Numbered from the stretch's first letter, positions 23,490-35,825 are shown. The stretch is 64,000 nt of DNA from Piper betle (GCA_033002965.1 JAURVB010013132.1:1-64000), one strand, 5' to 3'. Notes: a model not told the origin generated them from the sequence alone. A program made the numbers and translations.

Positions 23490-26112
23490 TGTAACGACCC
23501 GCCTTTTTCACGATATTGTGGGCCTAACTGGCTAGGTGTTACTCAAAAGTAAAGTAATTATGTCAAACATTTTTTATAAATAATAACATATATAAAGATC
23601 CCACAGTCTTGGACCGTTTCCCAGCAGCCACACTTATTTCTCAATTAAATAAAAAAAGGAGTCCTCATATTTATTTTGCTCCATACTCTGGATGTCAATC
23701 ACCTAATCTCGTATTTGCACACCTGTGGAGGCAATTCCGCGTTAGTGATTACAACACTAAGTAGTATAATAGATAAAACAAAACATGTACATTCCACTAT
23801 TTCCTTATGTTTATTTTAATATGCGGTGGAGCGATTCCGCTATACTCCAAAACAATGCGGAGGAGGTATCCGCTATGATCCGCACACCCCGGCCGTAGCC
23901 TTTTTTATGGGGAGGCTACCACTACCGTCTCCAGTGCCAGTGCCTCGCACACCCTGGCCGTAGCCTTTTTGTGGGGTAGCTATCACTGCACTCGGGTGAT
24001 TGCTATGCCCCGTTTGTGGGGAAGCTCTCACTACCAATTCTAGTGCCAGTGCCTCGCACACCCCGGCCGTAGCCTTTTTATGGGGAGGCTATCACTGCAC
24101 TCCAGTGCCAATGCCTTGCACACCCCGGCCGTAGCCTTTTTGTGGGGCGGCTATCACTGCACTCAGGTGATTGCTATGCCCCGTTTGTGGGGAAGCTCTC
24201 ACTGCCAACTCTAGTGCCAGTGCCTCACACACCCCGGCCGTAGCCTTTTTATGGGGCGGCTATCACTGCACTCCAGTGTCGATGGAGGAATCGTTGTGCC
24301 TCACTCACCCCGGCTGTAGCCTTTTTATGGGGTGGCTATCACTACTCCAAAACAATGTCGATGCATTACAAAATTCACGCACATAACACGACCCAGTGTC
24401 GGACTGAGTCAATTCATTGACCCCGGTTGCACTCGGTGCATGGTAGTCGAATCTGGGCTCAGGCCGACCTAGGCTACCAACAAGGAAAATACGATGTTCT
24501 ACCTATTATACGTACCTGACTTGTGGGTTCGTCCGACTGTAATCCACTAACCCTAATATGAATGAGGGCATAAAATTATACATTAGTATAATTTTACTCG
24601 CATCAAAAATGCACGCAACTAAATATTTAATATATGCCACCTTAATTAATTTATTTAATTCAATAAGGTTCAACACTTCTTTATTTAATTAATTATGCTA
24701 TCTCGTGATTTCTACATGATTATCTTTTATTGATCCATTATTTTACTTTACGAATTTATTATAAGAATAATCGTTTTATTTATCAAATATAAATTTTATA
24801 TGCTAAAGGTGAAGTCTTTATTAAATATTCCTCATAACTCTTCAATTTAAGTTAATCGCTTTTAATAAGCTGATTAATTAATTACCGTTTATCCTGATCG
24901 AAATTTATTAATTTCATGTAATAATTTATAAATTTATTATTTTGACCACTTAACTCGTATCCCTTTAAATTAATTATTTTAATGATTTTAATACGAGTTG
25001 GTATTATTATTATGATTTTTAACTCAACCCATATCGAGTCAAACAGAAATTACAAAACTGCCATCCTCTTCTTCTTCTTCTTCTTTCCCGTCAGTCTACC
25101 CAAAACCAGTCTTCTTCTTCTTTCCCGTCAGCCTTTCTCTTCTCCACCCAAAACCACTCCAACCTCTTCTCCTTCGACCCAAATCCAGATCATGTCCTTC
25201 ACCAATTGTTTCCCTTCCCTAGCAATCCAATTGGCAGCAACTATCCAGGGCGACCTTGTTCTGCACCACCAAGGCGACTAACCAGCAGCCATGGCGACCT
25301 TGACCTGCTGCTATGGCGACTCCGACATGGCCAGCAGCACCGCCCAAGGCGACCCCTTCTTCCCGCACAACAACCCAACGCCCAGAAGAAGAGAAACACT
25401 ACACTGCTGCGTGTTATATGCAACTGTTTGTGACACAATCGCCATGGTGCTGTTGCTGCAATTCAGCAGGACGTGCTACCATCCTTGGCCATAAATTCTA
25501 TGAAATCTAACTTATAATTACTACAACATGCATAAGGACGTTGATGCAGCAACTGATCAGCAAAAGATTATGACTTGTCGCTGTAATTAATCACAAGCAA
25601 CCAAGAATTGCTGCACGGCAGCAATTTACATTCCTCGGGTGGATTTCTGGTTCTAGTCCAGTTTAATTCTCCTTTTTCTTGTTGATTTCAGGTTTTAGTT
25701 TCCATGATTATCTAGTTTATTATAATTTTTATCATATGTATGCATGCAAACTAAGAAGAAGAGAGGAAGAAACTTACCAGAACAAGGGGAAACCGGCGTC
25801 TGTCCAAAGAGACTTATGTGAATGACGCCCCCTCCTTCTCCTTATATAATGAAAGAAGGCCTAGGGTATATGAAAACACACTTCGTTGCCGGGTAAATGG
25901 GTAAGTGATACGGTTCACTTTACTAGTTTAAACGGTTAAATGGTATGGTTTACTTAACCGGGTAAAAATACTTAACCGGTTAACTAATACTTTCCACTTG
26001 ACCGGGTAATTAATAATTAACCGGGTAGCGGGTAAATAATTTAAATAAATTCATGGATACCAACGTTCGATCCCACCGCGTCGAATATATATATATTTCC
26101 GGGTCTTTGACA
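23490..26112 (+). repeat. Solo LTR with perfect 5-bp duplication (AACAT)
   Basis: It starts TGTAACGACCCGCC and ends GGGTCTTTGACA, directly flanked by AACAT on both sides (23485-23489 and 26113-26117). No internal domain or second LTR is present, so this 2623-bp segment is a solo LTR left by LTR-LTR recombination. Layout: a repeat-rich 5' part (23880-24355), AT-rich DNA (24560-25000), the family module with 'atatcgagtcaaac' (about 25030), a pyrimidine/GC-rich block (25060-25500), then 'accgggtaa' motifs. It matches the inverted solo LTR at 55687-58001 across these landmarks. Proline-rich short frames in the GC block are not genes. Confidence 0.88.
23880..24355. repeat. Higher-order tandem repeat in solo LTR (about 172 bp)
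   Basis: The marker 'ccccggccgtagcc' or a close variant occurs near 23887, 23950, 24062, 24123, 24234 and 24307. Gaps alternate near 62 and 110 bp, giving a composite unit of about 172 bp. Each unit contains 'tttttgtgggg' and 'ctatcactgcact' blocks. The array is confined to the 5' part of the LTR. Confidence 0.85.
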
Positions 26113-26413
26113 AACATGAATACTTACCATCTCAACTATCTCACTTCTTTGTTATTATATATATATATATATAATATAATATAAAACTATATTATTATAT
26201 TATTTTATCAAGTCAAGTTCAAGTCGAGCTATGAGTCGAGTTCGAATTATAACCGAGTCGAGTCGAGTCGAACACAACCTTGCTCAAGCTCGGCTCGTAA
26301 GATTCGAGTTCGAGCTCGAGCGATTTAAATGTCGAGCTTCGAGTCGAGTCAAGCCGAGCCGAACGCTAAATACTCACGAGCTGGCTCGCTCAATTAGCAA
26401 CCCTAGTAGGATT

Positions 26414-27554
26414 GAAAGGCTCCGGTTAGCTAGAAGAAGAGGGCCATCGGGAGAGGAAGAGTTGCACTTTAGGAAACGTCGAGAAAGTCATGCCGCGGTC
26501 CGAGTAGAGGAGGACGGCGATGGATCGGGGACAATGGTCGGAAAGGAAGATTCCTGTTGGCCACAACGGTGGCGGCAATGCCACGGTGGTTATAAGAAGA
26601 GGGTGGTTGGGAGAGGAAAGTGGAAGAGGCGCTTCTGGTTGGGGAGAAAAGGCATGCAAGGGTAGTTGTGTAAATAAAATTTAACTCACTCCCAATTCAA
26701 GTAAAAAATTATAAAATAAATCCCAAAAATACTAAATAAAATATAATAAAATCTAATAAAATGCTATATAATTAAATTGAATTAAACCAATTTAAATTTC
26801 TTGATCTTTTTTTTAAAATAATACAATTTTCTGTGCTTTGATTTCTATTTTGTGTATATTTCTTGGGTATTTATTTTTTTGGGTTTGATATAGTGCTTTC
26901 CTTGTTTTTCCGGTGTAAGTATTTTTCATATCATTCTATTAGCATACATGGAAGAAAATTTTAATGTAAGTTTGCATCCTCTACTAACATTTTTTTTCTT
27001 TTTCATAAACTTATGTGATAATTTTTTTATAGATAACTATTAATTAGATAAGCTAATAAAGCATGGAAGCACCTTTTGGAAGCCGTGAAGGAAAAAGACA
27101 ATTGGAAATTGGAGGTTGAGAAGAATATGAAGAAGTATATTTTAATACAAAATTATATCCCCCTTGTCACATTTGGAATTGAGTAAATATTGTGTTCATA
27201 AATTGACATTGATTTATCTCTTTCCTTTTGCTATATATTTAAAATTATAATATGTAGTTGGTAATACAATTTGTACTATTGCTGCTAAAATGGATAACTC
27301 ATGTTTGAAGTCAAAACCGGTTTCGAAGGTATAAATTTAGCTATGCTTCATGTCTTGGATGACCTTAAATGATTTTTGGATTTTCTTAAATGTTTTTCTT
27401 TATTATGTCATTGCTCTATTTGTGAGAATATAGATTGTAGTGGAAGTAGATGATTAATAATTATAGGTAATTGATATTATGTAGTTAATAATCACAGTTA
27501 TCTACGATTTTAAATGTATTTTGAGTAAACAAGTGATATTATGTATATTATTAT
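26414..27554 (-). repeat. GC-rich LTR-like fragment plus AT-rich DNA
   Basis: The GC-rich part (26414-26670) followed by 'ataaaatttaactcactccc' (about 26676) is the inverted form of the AT-to-GC module seen in the solo LTRs. It is therefore probably a truncated minus-oriented LTR piece. The rest to 27554 is AT-rich and unassigned. The short frames at 26231-26665 are shadows. Confidence 0.4.
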
Positions 27555-27777
27555 ATTACATTATCAAGTCAAGTTCGAGTCGAGCTATGACTCAATTTCA
27601 AGCCGAGTTCGAGTTATAACCGAGTTGATTCGAACAATGCCTTGCTTGAGCTCGACTCATAGGATTTGAGTTCGAGTTGAGTTTGATCTCGAGCTTTTAA
27701 ATATCGAGTTTCTAATCGAGTCGAGCCGAGTCGAACGTCAAATGATCACGAGCTAACTAGCTCAATAAGCAGCCCTA

Positions 27778-30700
27778 GGCCTATGTGTGTGTTTGAATTG
27801 TTATGACTTTAATTTTAGTAATAATATTTAGTTTATGTACTAATTGTATGCATAATTTTCAGTTTTATGGACCAATGGATTGGCTTAAGGATATGGACCT
27901 AGCTGAGTTAGACAAATATATCCATTCAAGCCATGACCAGATGGCTAATGTGATACGAAATACTAACATTTATGATTTGCTGCTACACACTCTATATATC
28001 ACAAATAGGGTAGTCGTCAAAATCATGCTCTTTGAAATGGATCCTTACAATATTTAGAGATGCCAACTGTTATGTTTAATGTGAAAACAAGTTGTGGATG
28101 CGTATATGTCCTTACTCAGCGAACAACAAGCCGGACTAAGAATGAAAAACTCTCAATACCTTGATGTTACTTTTTGTAGTTTGATAGGTGCCTATTACTT
28201 TGCTTAGGTGTTTCCAAGTATCAAGTCAGTTTAATTACTTATGTAATTGACAAGGACAAGGTCCTAATTTATTTTATTTCACATGCAGGCCGCAAATGAG
28301 TCGTTGCTAGCCCTGGACACATTCTCCTCACATCTCCGACTCGGACCTTCATCATACATTTCTCCTTCTCTACACAAATCAAGACCATGTGTCTCGCCCA
28401 ACTAAGTACTCATCAAAAGCTACCTCCAAATCATGGTTTCCATCTATGTTGTGGATAAATTTTGATGTTGGTTACATGGACAATAGTTTCTTCATCTTCA
28501 CTTCATATGCATCTTTGTTCACCTTCCAATAGTCAGTTTTATTGTCAGATGTCTCCCTACAAACCATTTGCAATATTGTTGACCCTCTAATGTACTTACA
28601 AGACTCTTCATCTAATATACCATTGTATTGCAAACAAATTATTTTCTCTTTATTTGCCGTCCTAGAGTAAAATTATTAGCAATTAGTATATTAAAACATC
28701 CTCAATATTTATAGCTTATAATAGGAGTCGTCTGTACATTTACATATGTTGATAATACTTTTATCAACATACCAATTTGCAAATATATATAGAGTCTTTA
28801 CCACATACGAACACTACGAAAGGAAACCTATCCTACTTATTAACAAGTCTTTATTACAAGTATCTACGTACTAGTGGCTACTATATCATTATATTAGCAT
28901 ATACATAACTCGCGCACGTAGGACAAACAAACGTCTTTATTTAGAAGACATTAATAGCTTTTGTATACAAAGTTAATGACCATATAACACGCGCATGCCA
29001 AAACTTAAACTCCTACATACCTGCTTTTCTATGAAACACCTTCCAAATGCTAAGCACTGTCAACCTTCTTATGCTTACACAAACACTTCAACATCTCCTT
29101 GTTCCTTCTTCACCACTTTGCAACCTCTATATACGATAACCTTCCCTCTCACGGCCATTATCACAACCACCCCTACTGTTGCTTTTGTATCACATTCCTT
29201 TTCTTATCTTGTATAATTAAGAATGGTGGTGAGCTCAACACGATTCACCAAGAAAATCCCTCGTCGTCTGATGTGCTTATTCACCATCAAGAGTTATGTG
29301 CATGGAAAGTAATGGCGGTAAAGTTTACCCTTCCTGCGCCTCTCTCATTTTTCTCTCACAAATTAAGTGCACAGTAGAAAAATGGTGGTCCCTTACCATG
29401 CTCTTATTCTTCAGCAGATCCCACACTCATTAATTGTAAATTTCATCATCATTTTCACCCCACTCCTAACTGTCTTTTTCATCTGTTCATCATTAATTAC
29501 TACTACGGGTGTAATAGTCCTTGTATTTATCGCATGCAGGAAACATTTTATACTGCCACCGTAAGTAAAGAATTCTTTGTTCTTTGCACCATACTCAGGT
29601 AATTTACCCTCCTGGCTTAAGACGCAGTTTGTGGACTTTTGTTGCTGTTGATGGTGCTCTCGGACTATTTGATTTCATCGATATGTTGAATTGCAACCGT
29701 TACCCATGCAAAGCTAGAGCATGCAGCTTTCCGTCCAAATTTGCTGCAGTCAACCAATACAAATGCGCAGAGTGCATGGAGTTGATCATCATCTTCATCT
29801 GTTTCAATATTAGCAGTTTCCACCCGCCATTGAATGCTAACCAAAAAGCGAAACGGGAAAGGCCGGTCTTACACGTTCTTCGGCATTCTATTGCATGAAA
29901 AACTCGTGCACATCGCAGGACACCGGCCACACCGGCCGAGGGTCAGACATATATACACCTCCTCTAATCAAACCATTGAATCTAACAAATTCTTCTATGT
30001 TCCTCTATCAAACTTTCCAATTTTGATGTTCTCACCATCATATTCAACTTGCATTTTTCATCTAATTGTTTGTACCCACTCCAGTTACGTAAACTAGCTA
30101 CATGTACAAAGTTTTTTTGGGAAAATAGCATGAATATCCTCATAACTAATGTCCTTTCAATGACACCCTTTGTTAAAATGTTTATATCATTTTGCAACCT
30201 TGTTTCAATTTTAATACAAACTAATCGCTTGTGCACGCAATGCCTATCATGAATTGATTTTTAATTATTTATTATTTTTGTATTTGATTATTCTCTAGTA
30301 ATTTCTATTATAACGCAAATTTAAATTGATTTTGAATATTATACTATTTAATTAAAATTTTCTATAATATTTATTTGTATAACTTGATTTGTATTATAGT
30401 AGATACTTATTTATTAAAATCTTATATATTACATCTATATTTGAAAATATTAATTTATTATTATTTATTAATTAGTCAAATTCATCAATTCATTAATTTC
30501 ATAATTTACTGATTTGATTATTTTAAAAAGCATTCAAAGAAATGACACATTATTTTTCTTATATATATTAAGGGGCATTATTGTCTTAAAAATGTTAGGC
30601 CTATCGTTATCTTAAAGTTTATCATTAAGCATCTCATTAGATTTTGGGTTACTATTGATATGAAAATTGAAGTAGAGATATAAGAGCAAAGCTTAATTGA

Positions 30701-31230
30701 CTAAGGATACAATAATTAAAATCAAATTTTAGTTCATAATTAAGGGTATTCATGATATTTTCCATTTTTTTCTGATCTATGTTTGATTGATTTTTATATC
30801 AAAATTAATTGACGGTTAACCCACATAGTTTTTTTTTTTTTTTAAACTAATCCACAGAGTTTTTGATGGCTTACACGAACAAACAAGAAATATAATGTCA
30901 AACACAGTCATAATATTGAGATTTGTCTGTTTGGGGTAAATGGACAAGAAGCGATCAGAGTGTTGTTTTCCCTGGTCGGCGTAAGAGGGAGACATGGTGT
31001 TCATTGAATCCCATCATATCATGTCCACTAAATCACAACCTTTCGTATTTAAGGTTAAGTTGGATACAAGGATCAATATTTGCAAGGGATATAACAGATG
31101 TGACATATATATTGCATGTATAATTGAAATGAGCAGCGTCTAAACATGATAACTTTGCTCCAGATGTGTATCATGGAGATGTCAATGACCGCCTGATGTC
31201 CACTTTGGAACTGTGATATCTCGAAATCAT
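27778..31230. other. Unassigned AT-rich DNA
   Basis: Scattered short frames (27803-28057, 28995-29377, 29584-29898) resemble no family I know and lack coding support. A poly-T run lies near 30829-30844. No repeat boundary recognised. Confidence 0.35.
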
Positions 31231-31248
31231 GGACTATATATATATATA

Positions 31249-31452
31249 CGTCACGTGAAAATGATAAGAAACGAGAACTTTGTAAACTTCAATTGGAACC
31301 GTTTCATCTAACATTGGGTAGTTGCTTATGGAACTGCCCCTAACTACCTACCATAACTCCTCAATTTAAACAGTTACAAAAAAATTAACGATTATGATGT
31401 AGATTTACAGTTTACATTTAAAAAAGTTTCGCACTCTATCATTTCCATATGT

Positions 31453-31457
<5 letters not shown>
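31249..31457. mobile_element. TA-microsatellite-linked MITE, copy 1
   Basis: AT-rich element with imperfect inverted ends (left 'aaaatgataagaaacgagaa', right 'tttcgcactctatcattt'). It carries the family core 'gggtagtt' and 'aaaaattaacgattatgatg'. (TA)n runs flank both sides. Related copies lie at 33388-33632 and 52083-52294. Confidence 0.7.

Positions 31458-31492
<35 letters not shown>
31456..31492. repeat. (TA)n microsatellite
   Basis: Pure TA run joining MITE copy 1 to the GC-rich inverted-repeat block. Confidence 0.95.
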
Positions 31493-31493
<1 letters not shown>

Positions 31494-33344
31494 TTTGTTG
31501 TACTACGGCACAGCCATGTTGGTTGTACATGATTTTTTTTACAGCCATTGGATAAAATCCCCTGTACTCTTCTCCCCCCTTCTTTCTTTCGCCGCTCCAC
31601 TGAGCTCCTTCCCCCACCCCCTCAGCTACCGTGCTGGTGGTCATCGCTTCACAAGCTCGTAGTCCGCTGCCTGGCCTCCTCCATGCCAACATAGTCCTCA
31701 ACCCCTCCGACTTCGGCCTCGAGCATAACATCGGCCCAGACCACTCCTTCCCCCTCCCCGTGCCACCGCTGCCGCCCCCCCTTGGTCCCCTTTGCCGTTC
31801 GCGGCCCGGTCGCAACGATATCCGCCCGCTGCCTGCCGCTTCCTCTGTTTCCCGCTGGTCAGTGGCGGCATCTTGTTGGCCACCACCCGCCGCTCACTGC
31901 ATGGCCGAGGACTCGCCAAAATCCGCCGCATCTCCATCCCCTTCGCGGCTGGCGGCCTGATTGCCTCAATAGCCAGCAGTGAGCCCCCTTTGTTGGCCGC
32001 TTCCTCTGTTTCCTGACTGTCGTCGGTGACATATTGTTGGCCACCACCCAAATCACAACCTCCTATCTCAAAGATCTTCACTTTTCAGGCACCGGTGATG
32101 GTGCACGTGATGGCAGCAGTGAGGTAGCCGGCGGTGGTGGCACAACAAAAAACAAAGGTATCAGTCAATGAGAGAGAAAATAGGTTTGGTGAAGAAAAAT
32201 GAAACGATGACAATTTTGTAATAAAAACTTGACTCGCTCCTGACTATAGTCAATATTACAAATAAATCCAAAAATATATAAAATAAATACAATAAAATAC
32301 CATAAAATAAAATAGTCGAGTTCTAACTCAAATAACATGCTCTAAACCTAATAACCCACCCAAAACTAATAAATAACTCGTCCTAATGCAAAATATGCAT
32401 AACGCATCCTAATATTCTTATATATTCTGACATGCGTATGCGTCATGTAGGTCATGTGTACCCAAGTATATGAAGAAAAAGTCATGAATGCAACATAAAA
32501 ATTAAGTTATCAGATTATATAAGAGTATGCGCAGTCTTTTTATACATATATAGTGTATCACAGAATTAATTTTATGGCATTTAACGCATTAGGATGTATT
32601 ATTTATTATTTTTGGGTGGGTTATTAGGTTTAGAGTATGTTATTCGAGTTAGAACTCGATTATTTTATTTTATGGTATTTTACTATATTTTTTTATATTT
32701 TTTGGGATGTATTTCGTAATATTGGCTTGAGTCAAAACTGGGTCAAGTTTTTATTATGAAACTATCCCAAACTTCTCCCCTAACGACCGATGCCCCCACC
32801 CCTCTGTTTTGCCGTGCCACCCCACCACCGGCGACCTCGACGCCTGCCGCCCTCTGCCAGCCAACAATGCCGCTGGGCAATGTGATCGCCACCTCGGCAC
32901 CACCTCCCTTCCTTTCCCCTCTCCATACAGTTTTCCTTCCCGGCCACCCACGGCCGCCCACCTTGCATGCATCGCCACCAGCCACCCACTGCCGCCCACC
33001 TTCCATGCGTCGCCACCGGCCACCAACCCTGAGGACGACGTCCAGCAACCATCTGTAGCCTCTTCCCCCTCCCCCTTCCCAACTCTTCCCTAGGCCTGGA
33101 CGGCGCATGCCTGGGGTCGTCATGCAAGGTGGGCGGCAATAGGTGGCCAGGAAGGAAGAGGCCATGGATGGTCACCAAAGGTCACGCCAGGGTTGGTGGC
33201 CGGGGCTACGCATGCAAGGTGGGCAGCAGTGGGTGGCCGGGAAGGCAAATGGCAGGGGGCGGTGGGCGATCGTCAATGAGGGGGGGGATTTTTCCAGCTG
33301 TTGGATAGAATCCAACGGTTGAAAAGTGTAGCATAGCCTCCCCA

Positions 33345-33345
<1 letters not shown>
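31493..33345. repeat. GC-rich block with long internal inverted repeat
   Basis: Arms 32208-32414 and 32581-32762 are inverted copies of the AT-to-GC module ('gggtgggttattaggtttag', 'gagttagaactcga', then 'gtcaagtttttatta'). The loop is about 166 bp. Outside each arm lies GC-rich DNA (31560-32150 and 32770-33270) that produces many overlapping proline- or glycine-rich frames on both strands; none is a credible gene. The outer ends share a 'ccattggataaaatcc' / 'ccgttggattctatcc'-like motif in inverted orientation. (TA)n tracts and MITEs border both sides. This may be a foldback-type element or two LTR fragments joined head to head. Confidence 0.6.

Positions 33346-33387
<42 letters not shown>
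33345..33387. repeat. (TA)n microsatellite
   Basis: TA run between the inverted-repeat block and MITE copy 2. Confidence 0.95.
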
Positions 33388-33394
<7 letters not shown>

Positions 33395-33632
33395 CAAACA
33401 CACGCACATGTACACAAATAATAAAGGGAGAACCATTTTTTATATGTAAATTTTAATTATGGTTATCAATTTTTCATTTAGTGGTTCGCATTTTATAGTT
33501 ATTGATAGAACTACCCATATCTACCCACCCACAACTTCTCAATGTGAATTGTTTGATGAAAAATTAGCGGTCATGATACAGATTTAGGACGTTCACATTT
33601 AAAAAAGGTTCACACTGTCATTTTCATATATA
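33388..33632. mobile_element. TA-microsatellite-linked MITE, copy 2
   Basis: Shares 'gatgaaaaattagcggtcat', 'cacatttaaaaaaggttcac' and a right end 'tgtcattttcatatat' with copies 1 and 3. Its left side is the (TA)n tract, and its right end touches the start of the Tat-like LTR at 33640. Confidence 0.7.
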
Positions 33633-33639
33633 TATTCAA

Positions 33640-35417
33640 TGGACACAAACATGAATATGTTTGCTCGTGTTCGGGTCCAACAACCCATAATACACCTCCT
33701 CCTATCATTGACGACTTGGTCCTGACCATTCCACAAGATGGGGAGGAGATATGAAGAAATGAAGATAAGAGGTTGAGAAGGTCAGATTTAAGGCTCCCGA
33801 ATTGTGGAATGTTCCCGTGGATGTCTATAAACACCCAATCGGTGAAGGAGAAGGGTGGGCTTATTGCATTAAAGAAAAATGAAGAAGAAAAGAAGCGGAC
33901 AAGGAGAGAGGAGAAGGGGAGGAGCCCATCACCAAAGAACCTTTTGGCGACCCCCCAACCCATTGTTACAGACCTTGGAGTGCTCCCAGACATCATCCTG
34001 CTGAGAGCTTAACCAAAGGAATTCGAAGTGGGAGGCTCCCGTTGCTTCTAAGAGAAGAACAAAGGAAGAAGAAGAAGCAGGGAGGAAGAAGAGAAGGAAG
34101 GGGAGGAACCCTCTCGCCAGAGATCCATCTCCGACGACCCCCAAGCCCACCAGATTAAAGGTAGGAGTGCCCTCGACAAGATCCAGTTGACAGCTACCCT
34201 CGAAGATGCCCTCGTTCGCCGGATAAAGCATAGAGAAAGTCCCTGGTGCAAATGGTGACGTCCAACAAACAACAGAGTTGCAGACCATTGTCCTGCCAGC
34301 CAAGGCCTCTAGCAACCAAGAAACTACCTCCACTGAGTTCTCCTTATAGCCGACAACAAATCCCAACAAAGAGATACCGCCGGGAGAGCTTGCTGCACAG
34401 CAAAGTAGAAAAGTGCAGAGAAGCAACCATGTTGCCGGCATCCATACGACCAGCCTAGGCCACCGCTTGGCAGATTGACACATTCGACAGACTCTCCTCA
34501 ACAACTCCTCCAACAAACTCAAGTCGAGATTTGCCGCTGAAGAGCCTCGAACTCATCGGAAAACAACCCGAAAGAATGTTGTCGGAGCAGCATGGCAGTG
34601 GTAAGTGGCCACCTTCTCGGACTCCGCCTGAGCAATCACCACCACTTTAGGAAGAGCCGCCATCGTCAATTTGTTGCCCTTGTCGCTGACTACAAACCAA
34701 AGTCAATTACCACCACAATAAGCCGCCACCATCGGCAGAAAACGGCGATAGATCCCATCCCAAAAATTAGTCCTGTCAAAACTTTTTGGCGTTGTCACTG
34801 CCGTCCAACGTAGCCATAGACCACCGTATCAGTGATAAGACACTCATCAGTCGAAGATTTATTGATCTGGGTGATCGCTGATATCGTGACCTGACCCAAA
34901 TCTGAGACGGTGTCCATGGCCCGCCGGGATCAGATTTGGACTGGCATATATACGCCATCTCCAGCCCAGCACACTTAGAAATCTCTAGCACCTGTGGATG
35001 CCTCCCTGCCCAGTCCAGCATTTATTTGTTCTTAACCAACCCGAAGTGGTCCAGCTTTGTCCATTATCACTCTAGAAATAATTTGAAGGCCTTCCCTACT
35101 TTAGATTGAGACGAAACTTACTACCCAACCATTTTTGGACACTCTAGATGCAATGGTGGGGTAATTTTGAAGATTTGAAGGCAAGAAGGAGAAGAACCAG
35201 AGCATTGGAATGAAAGTTACAAAGGCAAATTAAATTAAAGTTAGCAAAATTCACTATTATTAGTGCAAATTGTAAAAATCAAGGAAAATAGTGAAATTGT
35301 GAATACCAATCTCACCGTGGATTCAAGTTGAAGCTTAAGGAGCTACGTAAAAATCTTGGGTGGTATTCCATCATTCGCCATTTTATTTTTCACTCACACG
35401 ATTTCTTTTCCCGACCA
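33640..35417 (+). repeat. 5' LTR of a Tat/Ogre-like gypsy element
   Basis: It starts TGGACACAAACATGAATATG and ends near CCCGACCA, just before a primer-binding-site-like TTGGTGACTCCATTGGGGAC. Its direct-repeat partner is at 41463-43417. Shared blocks include 'gttcgggtccaa', 'agatgaagataagaggttga'-like text, 'ccaccagat' and 'agcaaaattcactattatta'. The two LTRs differ visibly throughout, so the insertion is old. Open frames on both strands in this GC-richer LTR are not genes. Confidence 0.75.
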
Positions 35418-35421
35418 TGTT

Positions 35422-35442
35422 TTGGTGACTCCATTGGGGACC
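35422..35442 (+). promoter_or_regulatory. Primer-binding site of the Tat/Ogre-like element
   Basis: TTGGTGACTCCATTGGGGAC closely resembles the TGGCGACTCYGCTGGGGA sites of plant Tat/Ogre elements, thought to pair with a tRNA-Arg 3' end. It lies a few bases after the proposed 5' LTR end. Confidence 0.65.
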
Positions 35443-35825
35443 AGTTAGAAGGTAGCAATGTTGTTTGAAGAAGTTTATACGAGTAAGAAGAATGGTGCCA
35501 GAGACAAGGAATGTGGCATGACAAAGGAGTGTTAATAAAGATGATCCATCCACATCAATTCAAGGAAGGCAAAGATAGTCTGAAGTAAACATGGAAGCAA
35601 ACCAACACATAGCGAGAAATGTGTGTGAAAGAATCCAACAGCTCGAAGTGGCATTTAACAAAGGAAATGAAGAAGGAATTACTTCCAAGTAGAAGAATGA
35701 TGATAAGAGAAGAAGGCAACCAAAGTCCAAGAAGCAATGAAGAGATGAACCAACCTTAAGAATCCATACAAGTGCTTTTGACACCAACAAATCAGCTAAG
35801 TGGGGGACAAGTACAAAATCAAGCT

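Larger units (their letters stand above)
23202..26413. mobile_element. Inner hAT-like MITE split by a solo LTR
   Basis: The left tip TAGTGGTGCTAATCGAGC (from 23210) and the right tip, whose reverse complement is TAGGGTTGCTAATTGAGC (to 26405), are good inverted repeats. Subterminal motifs such as GAGCTCGA flank both. The octamers gtgggata (23202-23209) and gtaggatt (26406-26413) match at 6 of 8 positions. Without the 2.6-kb solo LTR inside, the element would be roughly 570 bp, a typical non-autonomous hAT size. It carries no transposase. Confidence 0.75.
19392..27777. mobile_element. Putative outer hAT-like element enclosing a gene fragment
   Basis: The left tip TAAGGCTATTAAATGAATGA and the right tip, whose reverse complement is TAGGGCTGCTTATTGAGC, are of the plant hAT type. 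Both are followed inward by dense subterminal motifs built on GAGCTCGA/CTCGAGTCGA (19400-19730 and 27555-27770). Enclosed are the C2/VASt pseudogene (20388-22444), a nested smaller hAT-like element (23210-26405) and a GC-rich LTR-like fragment (26414-26760). Flanking octamers gacaaatg and ggcctatg agree at only 5 of 8 positions, so pairing of these two ends is an inference. They could belong to two different insertions. No transposase is present. Confidence 0.5.

Noticed and set aside
31405..33436. Many GC-rich frames and isoleucine/tyrosine runs
   Set aside because: Frames cross (TA)n tracts and GC-rich inverted-repeat DNA on both strands; repetitive by-products.
33610..34522. 128- and 197-residue minus-strand frames
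   Set aside because: They lie antisense within the Tat-like 5' LTR. Similar frames in the 3' LTR (41412-42464) simply reflect the LTR duplication.
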